A model generated the notes under the pieces. The model was not told the origin of the DNA and ran no database searches. It was given only the letters and a program-made list of their open reading frames with translations. Below are positions 16,483 to 25,333 of a DNA stretch of 56,465 nt, piece after piece. Every line of letters starts with the position of its first letter. Positions within the stretch are counted from its first letter, which is position 1. Made by a program: the position numbers and the translations under genes. Source of the DNA: Candidatus Gastranaerophilales bacterium (GTDB lineage: Bacteria; Cyanobacteriota; Vampirovibrionia; Gastranaerophilales; Gastranaerophilaceae); the NCBI GenBank assembly GCA_944324315.1, contig CALUVW010000012.1:1-56465 (forward strand), in the 5' to 3' direction.

Positions 16483-16511
16483 ATTTTACCTTTAAAAAAA
16501 TCTTTTTTCAA
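16483..16511 (-). promoter_or_regulatory. Promoter of SRP RNA
   Basis: TTGAAA (16511-16506), a 17-base spacer and TAAAAT (16488-16483) predict transcription from about 16476. Confidence 0.7.
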
Positions 16512-16603
16512 GCGTTTTTATTGAAATTATCCGAAATATTTTAGCCATAAGGTTAATGCAAAAATTTTCGCAAATAAGATAATAATATTTGAAAGGAGAT
16601 ACG

Positions 16604-16996
16604 ATGGAACGCTTAGATTTATATAAATGCGACATTTGCGGAAATCTTGTCGAAGTGTTTATTGCTGGCGGCGGAGAACTCGTATGCTGCGGACAGCCGA
16701 TGCATAAACTTGAGCCTAAAATAAAGGAAGATGCTGCTCTTGAAAAACACGTCCCTGTTTTTACAAAACTTGATAACGGTAAGGATGTCGTGAGAGTTGG
16801 AGAAGTTTTGCATCCTATGATTGACGAACATTATATTGTTTTTATTGAATCTGTTTCCGAAGATAAAAATAGTGTTCAGCTTAAATTTTTGCATCCTGGC
16901 GAAAAACCTGAAATGATACTTGAACAAGTTTCAGGTAAAAATATGGCCAGAGAATTATGTAACATACACGGTTTATGGGAGGGGCAAAGTGATTAA
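16604..16996 (+). CDS. dfx: Desulfoferrodoxin / superoxide reductase
   Basis: Reduces superoxide to hydrogen peroxide in anaerobes. The N-terminal desulforedoxin-like centre has CDIC (residues 9-12) and VCCGQPM. The catalytic iron site is formed by EKHVP, HPMIDEH and the C-terminal CNIHGLW, all intact. An AAAGGAG site precedes the ATG at 16604, so the upstream in-frame start at 16589 is not used. Ferritin overlaps its end, forming an oxidative-stress and iron-storage operon. Confidence 0.95.
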   Translation: MERLDLYKCDICGNLVEVFIAGGGELVCCGQPMHKLEPKIKEDAALEKHVPVFTKLDNGKDVVRVGEVLHPMIDEHYIVFIESVSEDKNSVQLKFLHPGEKPEMILEQVSGKNMARELCNIHGLWEGQSD

Positions 16997-17501
16997 CGAA
17001 AAGGTAGAAAATGTACTTAATTCACAGATTAACAAGGAATTTTATTCCGCTTATTTATATCTTGCTATGTCTGCTTATTTTGACGAAATTGGTCTTTACG
17101 GTTTTTCCAATTGGACTAAAGTTCAAGCAAGGGAAGAAGTAGATCATGGTATGATTTTATTTGATTATATTATTGAACGTGACGGAACCGTTAAATTGAC
17201 TCAAATTGAAGCACCTGATAAGGATTTCCAAAACCCGGTTCAAGTATTTGAAAAGATATTAGAACATGAAAAATATGTTACGGAAAGCATAAATTGTGTT
17301 GCTTCAATGAGTGAAGATGAATGTGATCTTGCTACCCGTCATTTTATCAACTGGTATATATCAGAACAGGTAGAAGAAGAAGCCAATGCAAGAGATGTTA
17401 TTACAAAATTAAAAATGTTTGGGGATGAAAAGTCCTCTCTGTTCCATCTGGATCAGGAATTAGGTAAAAGAGAGTATAAAGCTCATTCTTATAAAAATTA
17501 G
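16989..17501 (+). CDS. ftnA: Ferritin
   Basis: Iron-storage protein of the non-haem bacterial ferritin group. Ferroxidase residues are recognisable in INKEFYSAYLYLAMSAYF (Glu), REEVDHGMILFDYI (Glu, His) and EQVEEEANARDV. The GTG at 16989, which overlaps the end of dfx by eight bases, fits the family N-terminus, with GAGGGG as ribosome site. The longer in-frame start at 16920 lies within dfx and is rejected. 170 residues, usual for the family. A terminator follows. Confidence 0.93.
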   Translation: MINEKVENVLNSQINKEFYSAYLYLAMSAYFDEIGLYGFSNWTKVQAREEVDHGMILFDYIIERDGTVKLTQIEAPDKDFQNPVQVFEKILEHEKYVTESINCVASMSEDECDLATRHFINWYISEQVEEEANARDVITKLKMFGDEKSSLFHLDQELGKREYKAHSYKN

Positions 17502-17524
17502 ATTTTAAATTTTTAATATAAAAG

Positions 17525-17552
17525 CAGGGGATAGTTTAATCCCCTGTTTTTT
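17525..17552 (+). terminator. Terminator after ferritin
   Basis: Arms CAGGGGAT and ATCCCCTG with a six-base loop, then a run of six T. Confidence 0.85.
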
Positions 17553-17576
17553 AATTATTGCAATTTTGTAAACAAC

Positions 17577-17605
17577 TTGTCCGGATATAAAAAATAGCTT
17601 ATTAT
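17577..17605 (+). promoter_or_regulatory. Promoter giving a leaderless sensor kinase mRNA
   Basis: TTGTCC, 17 bases and TATTAT, then six bases to the ATG at 17612. No ribosome binding site is present. Confidence 0.6.
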
Positions 17606-17611
17606 ATAAGT

Positions 17612-19216
17612 ATGAATTACGGTAAGATTGTAGTAGTCGATGATGAAAAGATGGTTACCTCAGCTTTTAAGACATTGTTTAAAGTGGAGGGATATTCTGA
17701 TATACATTTATTTAATAATCCTGAAGAAGCGGTTGAATTTTTAAAAGAAAATACTCCGGATTTAATTATTTCAGACTTTATTATGCCAGAGATGAACGGT
17801 CTTGAATTTTTGAGAGAAGCCAAAAAACTTTATCCGGAAGTCAGTATGATTTTATTAACAGGTTATGCAGATAAAGAAAATGCAATAAAAGCAATTAACG
17901 AGATAGGTTTATATAAGTATATTGAAAAACCGTGGGATAATGATGATTTAATCGTTAATATTAGAAACGGTATTGAAAGAAGCCATTTGCTTGAAAATTT
18001 GAGAAATAAAATAAATGAATTAGAAGAGGCAAAAAAGAAACTTCAGGACTATTCAACAAATCTTGAAAAAATTGTTGCCGAGCGGACAGCGGATTTATTA
18101 GAGGCAAATAAAAAATTATCGGGAATAATCAACTATTGTGCTGACGGAATTATTATAGTAAATTCAGACGGAAAAATAGAACAGGTTAATCCTGCTTGTG
18201 AAAATATGGTAGGGCTATCGGCTCAGGCGCTGTGCAAAAAGAAATTTCAAGAAATAGCATATTCAAATCTTAAAGAATTAAATTCTTCAAAAAATAATAA
18301 GTCTGGAGGGATTTTCGGACTAGGTGAAGAAAATTCCGAAATTATTTTGCGTGATTACTACATTGTTAATTCATTAAGCGGTATACATACGCCCGTTGAG
18401 ATAAGTTTTGCGGCTGTGTCAAAAGATGATGACAGCAATTTTGATAAGTTTGTGGGGGTAATAAGAGATGTAAGTGTTCAAAAAGAAACAGAACGTTTAA
18501 GAGATGATTTTATTGCAACACTAACTCATGATATGAGAACCCCTCTGCTTGCAGCGATACAGACCTTGAAATTTTTCCTTGAAGGTGCGATTGGTGAACT
18601 TGATGAAAAACAGAAAGTTCTTTTGTCAACAATGCTTCATAGTAATGAAGATTTGTTAGGACTTGTTAATGCTCTGCTTGAAGTTTACAGATTTGAAAGC
18701 GGAAAATTAACTCTGTGTAAAACAGTATTCCCGGTTAAAGATCTTGTAGAACAATGCTATTCCGAATTAACACCGCTGGCAGAAAAGAAAAATCTTAATT
18801 TTACATTGAAATTTGAACTGCCTGATGATTTGCATATAACGGCAGACAGAGGTGAAATAAAACGTGTTATAACAAATTTATGCGGAAATGCTCTAAATTA
18901 TACGAATAAAGGCGGAGAAATAAAAGTACTTGCAAAAGCTCAAAATGGTGATTTTATATTCTCTGTTTCTGATAACGGCAACGGTATTCCAAAATCAGAT
19001 ATTCCTAATCTGTTTAAAAGATTTTCTCAAGGAACTGCGATGAAACGCTCAACCGGTACAGGATTAGGATTATATCTGTCAAGGCAGATTATAGAAGCAC
19101 ATAACGGTAAAATTTGGGTTGACAGTAAAGTGGATAAAGGCAGTGAATTTACTTTTCTTCTGACTGACGTTGTTACGGATGGAAAAATTAAAGAAAGACA
19201 GGTTTCCAATGGCTAA
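17612..19216 (+). CDS. Receiver-PAS-histidine kinase hybrid sensor
   Basis: Soluble two-component sensor. An N-terminal receiver domain (residues 1-120) carries the phosphoacceptor Asp55 in IISDFIMPEMNG and Lys106 in YIEKPW. A coiled coil (about 120-165), a PAS domain (165-290) and a histidine kinase follow with His306 in LTHDMRTPL. The ATPase boxes are RVITNLCGNALNYT, DNGNGIP and GTGLGLYLS. There is no transmembrane segment, so the input is cytosolic or arrives by phosphotransfer to the receiver. The response regulator gene overlaps its end by eight bases. Confidence 0.92.
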   Translation: MNYGKIVVVDDEKMVTSAFKTLFKVEGYSDIHLFNNPEEAVEFLKENTPDLIISDFIMPEMNGLEFLREAKKLYPEVSMILLTGYADKENAIKAINEIGLYKYIEKPWDNDDLIVNIRNGIERSHLLENLRNKINELEEAKKKLQDYSTNLEKIVAERTADLLEANKKLSGIINYCADGIIIVNSDGKIEQVNPACENMVGLSAQALCKKKFQEIAYSNLKELNSSKNNKSGGIFGLGEENSEIILRDYYIVNSLSGIHTPVEISFAAVSKDDDSNFDKFVGVIRDVSVQKETERLRDDFIATLTHDMRTPLLAAIQTLKFFLEGAIGELDEKQKVLLSTMLHSNEDLLGLVNALLEVYRFESGKLTLCKTVFPVKDLVEQCYSELTPLAEKKNLNFTLKFELPDDLHITADRGEIKRVITNLCGNALNYTNKGGEIKVLAKAQNGDFIFSVSDNGNGIPKSDIPNLFKRFSQGTAMKRSTGTGLGLYLSRQIIEAHNGKIWVDSKVDKGSEFTFLLTDVVTDGKIKERQVSNG

Positions 19217-19883
19217 AAACATAAAGGTTTTAATAGTTGAAGATCATGATATGGCACGTATGGGACTTTCGGTTATTCTCGGGAGTAATCCTAATATTGA
19301 AATTGCCGGCATGTGTTCTGACGGACAGGAAGGTGTTGATAAAGCTTTTGAAATTATTCCGGATGTTGTTGTTATGGATATAGGACTGCCTACAATTGAC
19401 GGAATTGAAGCAACAAAAAGGATAAAAGCAGAAAATCCTAATATAAAGGTATTAATGTATACTTCCCGTGAATCTGAAGATGATATATTTGATTCTTTTC
19501 AGGCAGGCGCAGACGGTTATATTACAAAAGGTGCAACATCAGAACAAACTATTTCAGCAGTAATAGCTGTATCTGAAGGCGCCGGCTGGCTTGATCCTGC
19601 AATTGCAAAAGTTGTTTTGACAAATATTCGCAGAGGTAATGATTTTACTGAAAAAAGAGGGGAAATTAACTATAAACTCGGGAAAAATTTATATGGATTG
19701 ACAGAAAGAGAAATGGAAGTTCTGGCTTTAATTGTTGATGGTTTAACAAACCCGCAAATTGCAGAAAAACTTGTTATTACAATTTCGACAACAAAGACTC
19801 ATGTTCATAGTATTTTGCAAAAATTATATGTAAATTCGCGCTCTAAGGCAATATCAATGGCTATGAAGGAAGGCCTGGTCTAA
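19209..19883 (+). CDS. NarL/LuxR-type response regulator
   Basis: The receiver domain has acidic residues VEDHD at the start, Asp57 as phosphorylation site in VVVMDIGLPTIDG and the conserved Lys in GYITKGAT. The C-terminal LuxR-type helix-turn-helix starts at LTEREMEVLALIVDGLTNPQIAEKL and ends with QKLYVNSRSKA. The overlap with the kinase gene shows they form a cognate pair. The protein should bind DNA as a dimer when phosphorylated. The target genes are unknown. Confidence 0.92.
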   Translation: MAKNIKVLIVEDHDMARMGLSVILGSNPNIEIAGMCSDGQEGVDKAFEIIPDVVVMDIGLPTIDGIEATKRIKAENPNIKVLMYTSRESEDDIFDSFQAGADGYITKGATSEQTISAVIAVSEGAGWLDPAIAKVVLTNIRRGNDFTEKRGEINYKLGKNLYGLTEREMEVLALIVDGLTNPQIAEKLVITISTTKTHVHSILQKLYVNSRSKAISMAMKEGLV

Positions 19884-19884
19884 T

Positions 19885-21270
19885 ATGCTTTATGCTGTGT
19901 TTGGCGTTATTGCAGCATTTTGTGCATTTATTCAGTGGGGAGATCAAATTCCTCTGCCTCAGCAAAAAGACATTAATATAAAAGAGGCAAAATATATCCA
20001 TGAAGTTAATAAACAAGAAGAAAAAGAAAAATTCGAACGTAATAAATATGACAAACACCCTTCCGGTTTTATGACTGTAGAGGAGTATGAATTAGTATCA
20101 GCTCCAAAAGACAGAATGAAGGAAGAAATTGAAATCCCTAAAATTCCAACCCCTGCTGATATGGTTTATGTTCCGCAACCGACATATAAAATTGTCAGGT
20201 ATAACAATCCGCCGGGAAGTCCGGAAATTTCTATAAATAAAACTTTATATCAAAGACGTCAGCAAAATGCTCAGGGGATAGTTTCTCCTGATTTTACGAA
20301 ATTAGTTTATCCTTCTGTCTACTATTATCCGGAAAACGGTTCTACGGCTTGTGATTTATTTGTAATAAATTTAGAAGAAGCAAAGTCAAATTTGAATAAA
20401 ATTTTAACGGCAAATGTTATTCACAGACTTTCGGAACCTATTTTAACGACAGATAAAAAAATTGATAATTATTATACATTCAGAACACTTACGCCGGTTG
20501 ATTTTTCTTCGGATGGCACTAAACTTCTGGTTAAAGAAAAAATCGGAAACACTAAAGACGGAATTTGGAAAACTACTCCTGTTGTTTATGATTTTTCAAA
20601 TTCTGTCTCTTACAGTCTGCAAGAAGTGCGGGACGCCATTGTGTACTATTGGAAAGAAAAAAATGGTATAAACCTTGATGATAAAAGATGGGATGTTTAT
20701 CCTCTCGGCTTTTCTTCTGATAATCCTGATTGGGTTGTTGTGAATGCTCTTGCATATACAGGTGATGTGCCGGTTAATCTTGGTACCTGGGCAATAAATT
20801 CAAAAGGCGAGCAATCAAGATTGGTTTCTCTAAAAAACAGCAGTGTTCAAGTTAGTATGAACGGTTTTAAGCTTGTAAAAGACGGGGTAGTGTCTCCTTC
20901 AATTACAGAGCAGGAAGAAAAACAGTTAAAACGTATCGAAAAAGAAAATAAAAAAATAGAAAAACAAAAAGAAAAAGAACGTTTAAAAGAACTTGAAAAA
21001 TCTTATAAGGCAAAAATTAAGCAAATGGATGAGGAATTTAAAGAAACTCAAAAAGATTACAAATTGAGGAAGAGAATTCAGGGTTCAACATCTGACGATG
21101 AAATCCTTACTAAATATAAGGAAATAAAGGCGGAACAAGAACGCAAAAAACAGGAAAAACTTCAAAAGCTTAAAGAAAAAGAATTGAAAGAGCTGGAAAA
21201 ACAAAAATCTAAGCAAGAAAACCAAAGCTCTGGTGATACTGAAAATTCAAATAATTCAGATAATTTGTGA
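19885..21270 (+). CDS. Anchored or secreted protein with C-terminal coiled coil
   Basis: 461 residues. The first 18 residues (MLYAVFGVIAAFCAFIQW) form a signal peptide or membrane anchor. The centre (about 100-310) is a beta-rich region without a known domain, containing repeated statements such as DFSSDGTKLLVKEK, reminiscent of WD/TolB-like propeller blades. Residues 320-460 are a very Lys/Glu-rich coiled coil ending in a Ser/Asn tail. It starts two bases after the response regulator, so it belongs to that operon and may be its envelope partner. Function unknown. Confidence 0.6.
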   Translation: MLYAVFGVIAAFCAFIQWGDQIPLPQQKDINIKEAKYIHEVNKQEEKEKFERNKYDKHPSGFMTVEEYELVSAPKDRMKEEIEIPKIPTPADMVYVPQPTYKIVRYNNPPGSPEISINKTLYQRRQQNAQGIVSPDFTKLVYPSVYYYPENGSTACDLFVINLEEAKSNLNKILTANVIHRLSEPILTTDKKIDNYYTFRTLTPVDFSSDGTKLLVKEKIGNTKDGIWKTTPVVYDFSNSVSYSLQEVRDAIVYYWKEKNGINLDDKRWDVYPLGFSSDNPDWVVVNALAYTGDVPVNLGTWAINSKGEQSRLVSLKNSSVQVSMNGFKLVKDGVVSPSITEQEEKQLKRIEKENKKIEKQKEKERLKELEKSYKAKIKQMDEEFKETQKDYKLRKRIQGSTSDDEILTKYKEIKAEQERKKQEKLQKLKEKELKELEKQKSKQENQSSGDTENSNNSDNL

Positions 21271-21291
21271 TTTAAGTTGTATTTTTGAATT

Positions 21292-21588
21292 TTAAAAATG
21301 CATATCAAAAGACGGCGGCATACCGTTAATTTTTTCATCTTCCATACGCATAGCAGAACCTATTGTAAAGCTTTCTGCAAAAAGTTTATTTATTTTATAA
21401 TTTATGTCTCCTGTAAATACTTCTTCGTTTTCTTCAAGAAATTTAAACAGAGGTTCTGCAGGAGATTTTACTATATTACCTAATGTGTCTCCGGCCTGTT
21501 TTAAAGTCCTTTCGCCAATTTCCGGAACTTTTACATTCATTCCGAACGGTTTATATGGTCTGTTAAATGAAGCACCTGTATCTGCCAT
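21292..21588 (-). CDS. Conserved-looking small protein of unknown function
   Basis: 98 residues starting MADTGASFNRPYKPFG, with an AAGGAAG ribosome site before the ATG at 21588. The longer in-frame start at 21615 lacks such a site. It has an amphipathic helical middle and a C-terminus rich in Met. No membrane segment or known motif. It stands alone between two divergent or same-strand units. Confidence 0.5.
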   Translation of the reverse strand: MADTGASFNRPYKPFGMNVKVPEIGERTLKQAGDTLGNIVKSPAEPLFKFLEENEEVFTGDINYKINKLFAESFTIGSAMRMEDEKINGMPPSFDMHF

Positions 21589-21685
21589 TTTAAACTTCCT
21601 TATAACTAAATACATTTAGTATGTCGGCAGGTTTTTAAAAAATATTTAATTTTTATAATAATTTTTTTACATTTATTAATATTTT

Positions 21686-23188
21686 TTATATAGAATCAGA
21701 ATTTTTTAATGCAGAGGAATCTATTTTAATATTACATTGACCTTTAAAAACTTCAAGCATTCCCTTAACATCTTCCGGCAAAAAGTACCCTTCATTTGCT
21801 AAGCTGATGATTTCTTTCCAATAGTTAGGGGCATTGTTTTTATCAAAGTTTTTAAAATATTCATTCATATCATAGTGTTGTCTAGTATTATTGCAGCGTT
21901 TACAACTGATAGCCCAGTCTGTTATAAAGTCAGGGACATAAGTGGGTTGTGTACTTGATTTTTGATTGTTTTTGGAGACAGCTAATTTTATATAATAGCG
22001 TGGATTCATGTGTTCAATTGTGACCTTAGAAGGATCAAGCATGTTCACTGCAATTGTTTCTGATGATGCATTATCGTGTTTGGTTATGAATGCATGGATA
22101 TTGTCTTCTGATGAAGGCAATTTTTCAGCTATTTTGTGTAGTTTGATTATTAAATTTTTATTGTTACAACCTTCGAGTGCTTCTTCCAGATCATAAAGGA
22201 AAGATTTGTTACTGAATTTTCCGATAATTGGCATTCCCTGCAAGCATTTTTCACCTTCCTGACAGAGTTTTACAATATCATTTCTTTTCGTTTTTTCAGC
22301 TTCGTATCTTATTGCCAATAGTATAGCACTGTACAATTTTTTTCTTGCATGATGAGTTGTAACACCAATATGAAGATTTTCTATATCGGAATTTGTATAA
22401 ATATTATTTTTTATTCTTTCTATAATACTTGCATCTAGCGGGGTATTGCGTTCTTTCAGTTCTGGAACCGTTAAAAGAGCTGCAAGACGTTTAATTTTAT
22501 CAGCGGATTTTAGGTTGCTTACTGTTTTTGCCAGCTTTTTTATTTTATAGCTTGTTTCTTTTCCGCTAAATTCTTCAATATGAGGAATCCTTTTTAATCT
22601 GTAATGACTTTTTTGGATAAGTTCAAACAGCTTGTATTGATTTTCTACTGGTAATCCCTTTGATGTTTTTATAAGTGCATCAAATATAGGTTTTTGAGCT
22701 TTTAATAATTCTTTATTAGAATGAACAGAGAGAACTTTTATTATTGAATCCATTTTTTGAGCAGGGTTGGTTTTTGCATAGTATTCAAAAATTTTAAAAA
22801 CTTCTGCTTCTGTTTTGTGAAGGCTTTCTTTATACGGCGTAATTGTTTTTACAAAAGTTTCAACTGAACCGGAAAATAGTCCTTGTTCTTTCCATTTATC
22901 AACCATGCCGTCGTTGTAAGACAATTTTCTCCCGCAATAAAGGCATGGTATCTGTTTTTTTACAGCAAGGTCTTTAAAGTCTTTTTTTGATCTGACAATT
23001 TTTCTTATAAAATCAGGTTTGCCGTTAAAAGCTATATTTGAGGATGCTAAAAAGACGTCTTTAGCAGGTTGCGACGTGTTTACAGGAGACCTGTAAACAG
23101 AATAATCTGAAAGATTATTCTTAAAATCTATTTTCTGCTGAAAAAGTTTTGTTGTTATAGGTGTAATAATCACAATATTAGAATACAC
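21686..23188 (-). CDS. HNH-like protein with large central insertion, paralogue 1
   Basis: 500 residues. A first Cys-x2-Cys knuckle (PCLYCGRKLSYNDG, about residue 80) is followed by about 300 mostly helical residues. Then come EHMNPRYYIK and, 40 residues later, SCKRCNNTRQHYDMNEYF. The second half reads like an HNH nuclease core (xHxxP, then CxxCN), with the usual first Cys pair moved far upstream. The start is a GTG with a weak ribosome site. The gene upstream at 23237 has the same layout in shorter form. A nuclease activity is inferred, not shown. Confidence 0.55.
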   Translation of the reverse strand: MYSNIVIITPITTKLFQQKIDFKNNLSDYSVYRSPVNTSQPAKDVFLASSNIAFNGKPDFIRKIVRSKKDFKDLAVKKQIPCLYCGRKLSYNDGMVDKWKEQGLFSGSVETFVKTITPYKESLHKTEAEVFKIFEYYAKTNPAQKMDSIIKVLSVHSNKELLKAQKPIFDALIKTSKGLPVENQYKLFELIQKSHYRLKRIPHIEEFSGKETSYKIKKLAKTVSNLKSADKIKRLAALLTVPELKERNTPLDASIIERIKNNIYTNSDIENLHIGVTTHHARKKLYSAILLAIRYEAEKTKRNDIVKLCQEGEKCLQGMPIIGKFSNKSFLYDLEEALEGCNNKNLIIKLHKIAEKLPSSEDNIHAFITKHDNASSETIAVNMLDPSKVTIEHMNPRYYIKLAVSKNNQKSSTQPTYVPDFITDWAISCKRCNNTRQHYDMNEYFKNFDKNNAPNYWKEIISLANEGYFLPEDVKGMLEVFKGQCNIKIDSSALKNSDSI

Positions 23189-23236
23189 CTGATAAATATT
23201 TTTTGCTTTAATGTAACGAAAGTGTAACTATTAATG

Positions 23237-24199
23237 TCACATTTCGTAAAGTTTAGTTATATCAAGATCTATCTGCTGGCTTGATAAAATAAACAATACA
23301 TTTTTTAGATTTTCAATGTAAGCTTTTTTACAGATTTCTTTTTTTGATAAATTTATCAGTTTATCTGTTTGTTTTTGTGCATTTTCAGGCATGTAAGGAT
23401 TTTCTTCTATTTGTACGGAAATAGGATAATGATGCCGTGAATTGTTACAATAAGCGCATTCAAGCGCGAAATTAAGAGAATTATTCATCCCGTTTAAACT
23501 TTTGGGCTGAAGATGTTCAAAGGTGCCGATTGAAGGATGAATAAGGTTAAGTGCAATAACTTCCGGTCTTTTTCTCGTGTTTTTAACAACAAAAGCGCAT
23601 ACTTCATCGCTTGAACGCGGGAGTCTGCGTGCTATTTCTATTATTTCTTCTTTAATTTTCCTGTTTTCAAGATTTTTTATAATATTTTTTAGTTTGTGAA
23701 TGAATATCCGTCTGGAAAACGGTTTATGTGGTTCCGGGTCAAATATAATATCATTTGTTTTTATCATTAGTTTTCTCAATTGTCTTGCCATTTTTTTAGG
23801 AAGTATTCGTCTGTAAAAACTAACTTTATTAAATATTGAGCTTTGAATTTTGACAAGCGCGAGTTCATGAATATCTTTTTTCATTTCAAGCAGTTCTTTT
23901 AAATTTTTATCCGGATACTTTACGGACATTGTTTTAAACATGTTAAATACCTGTCTTTCAACAGGATGCATAATATTTTCGAACGGCTCAAGAATTTTTA
24001 TAACATCTGATGCTTTTCCTCCAAGTTCTTTTCTTTCCATCAGGTGCATATAAATATCTGGGTGCAGCATTTCATAACCGCAGCAAAGGCATGGTATACG
24101 ATAATTAAACAAGTTTTTTAATTCTTTTCTTGTCAGGGGAATTTGAATCTCCTTACATCTAAAAGATTGAGTTTTGTATTTACGAACTTTTTTCTCCAT
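23237..24199 (-). CDS. HNH-like protein with large central insertion, paralogue 2
   Basis: 320 residues with the same order of motifs as the neighbour: PCLCCGYEMLHPDIY near residue 36, a helical insert of about 180 residues, then TFEHLQPKSLNG and LECAYCNNSRHHYPI. Both proteins also share the phrase (F/V)RRxxR...RRLP/KLPSS(S)DE/N before the HNH half and a statement VIALNLIHPS / TIAVNMLDPS. An AAGGAA site precedes the ATG. The two genes are 48 bases apart in the same direction, so they are a tandem duplication with divergence. Confidence 0.55.
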   Translation of the reverse strand: MEKKVRKYKTQSFRCKEIQIPLTRKELKNLFNYRIPCLCCGYEMLHPDIYMHLMERKELGGKASDVIKILEPFENIMHPVERQVFNMFKTMSVKYPDKNLKELLEMKKDIHELALVKIQSSIFNKVSFYRRILPKKMARQLRKLMIKTNDIIFDPEPHKPFSRRIFIHKLKNIIKNLENRKIKEEIIEIARRLPRSSDEVCAFVVKNTRKRPEVIALNLIHPSIGTFEHLQPKSLNGMNNSLNFALECAYCNNSRHHYPISVQIEENPYMPENAQKQTDKLINLSKKEICKKAYIENLKNVLFILSSQQIDLDITKLYEM

Positions 24200-24320
24200 A
24201 CTGATAGTTCCTTACTATCTATTATTCCCACAATACTTGCTTTTTAAGCATTTAGTATTGCAAAATGGATAATTATTTGTTAAAATACAGATATAATTAA
24301 AAAGAAGAAAGGAATGATGT

Positions 24321-24377
24321 ATGAAGAGATTAAATATGCCTGAAACACGCGGGGGGGGGGCGATTCCCAGCTATTAG
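24321..24377 (+). CDS. Short leader ORF with G10 tract upstream of pseudopilin
   Basis: Encodes MKRLNMPETRGGGAIPSY and stops. The sequence from AAGAAAGGAATGATGT through the first six codons is the same as at 15086. The tract occupies 24351-24360. One extra G connects it to the pseudopilin ending at 25333 (337 residues in total). Confidence 0.6.
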   Translation: MKRLNMPETRGGGAIPSY

Positions 24378-24424
24378 AGAATAATTTATCTAAGAGGTCA
24401 AGAAGTCAAGCAAGTTTAAAAAAT

Positions 24425-24450
24425 GTCATCCTGAACTTGTTTCAGGATCT
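24425..24450 (+). repeat. REP-like palindrome in pseudopilin leader, copy 2
   Basis: Perfect-looking copy of the palindrome (GTCATCCTGAAC...TTTCAGGATCT), read in frame as NLFQDL. It is followed by direct repeats of GATGCGAAG. Confidence 0.8.
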
Positions 24451-25333
24451 GGTAATTAGATGCGAAGAAGCCAAGAGGCATAGATGCGAAGCTAGTATCG
24501 TAAAAATTTCCCCTCTCTCGGAAGAGGGCGAGAAATATGTCGGGTGCACCCCTCATCCGGTACTTTGTACCACCTTCTCCCACACAGTGGAGAAGGAAGA
24601 AATAGACGCTTCACACTTCACTCATCACCTTTCACTTAAAAAGCGAGCCGCCTTTACTCTTGCAGAGGTATTAATCACACTTGGCATCATTGGAGTAGTA
24701 GCTGCTATGACAATGCCTTCTTTGATAAACAAGTATCAAATGAAATCTTATGAAGTAGCTTTTAAAAAGCAATATTCTGTTTTACAAAATGCAATAAACT
24801 ATCTTGTATTAGATAGCAATATTTCCGCCTGTTATATATATTACCCAAGTGGTCAAATGAGTTATTCAATGGTTAGAGATGATTGTCAGGCTCTTCAAGA
24901 TTCTTTGGTATCACAATTAAACCTTACAAAAATTCCCAGAGATCCGGATTATACGTTTGCTAAAAAAACTGATGTACTTGCAAACGGCGGTAAAACTGTA
25001 AACATTAACTGTTCTTATGACGCAGCGGCTCAAGGTTCACCTATTTATTCAACAAAGGATGGTGCAATAATTATTTTTACAGATATAGGAACTTCTAATC
25101 AGCCGTTTATTATAACAGATGTAAATGGCAAAAAAGGACCTAATAAATGGGGATATGATGTATTTTTTATGACACTCTCTAAAAAGGACCGAAATGATTC
25201 TTCTACTGAGGAAAGAATATTTTTGACAGATGAGTATTGTTCAATAGTAGAAAAAGGCGGACGTTTGCCAAGAACTATTTTACAGAATAAAGAAAAAACA
25301 GAGGATAGTGATTTTAATATATTATGGGATTAA
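24437..25333 (+). CDS. Pseudopilin-like protein with long repeat-built leader
   Basis: Prepilin-type segment KKRAAFTLAEVLITLGIIG, about 72 residues after the first in-frame TTG, then NKYQMKSYEVAFKKQYSVLQNAI. The globular domain has four Cys and a strand DGAIIIFTDIG, then DVNGKKGPNKWGYDVF, the pattern found in all members here. The leader includes FQDLVIRCEEAKRHRCEA and another repeat-like stretch rich in Pro and Thr. It ends convergent to tsaB with a shared TTAA stop. As at 15193, the likely true start is the upstream leader ATG (24321). Confidence 0.8.
   Translation: MFQDLVIRCEEAKRHRCEASIVKISPLSEEGEKYVGCTPHPVLCTTFSHTVEKEEIDASHFTHHLSLKKRAAFTLAEVLITLGIIGVVAAMTMPSLINKYQMKSYEVAFKKQYSVLQNAINYLVLDSNISACYIYYPSGQMSYSMVRDDCQALQDSLVSQLNLTKIPRDPDYTFAKKTDVLANGGKTVNINCSYDAAAQGSPIYSTKDGAIIIFTDIGTSNQPFIITDVNGKKGPNKWGYDVFFMTLSKKDRNDSSTEERIFLTDEYCSIVEKGGRLPRTILQNKEKTEDSDFNILWD

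Noticed and set aside
16216-16588. Possible tmRNA or RNase P RNA in the large gap before dfx
   Set aside because: The conserved SRP hairpin, closing helix, promoter and length identify SRP RNA. No tag-peptide reading frame or tRNA-like end is present.
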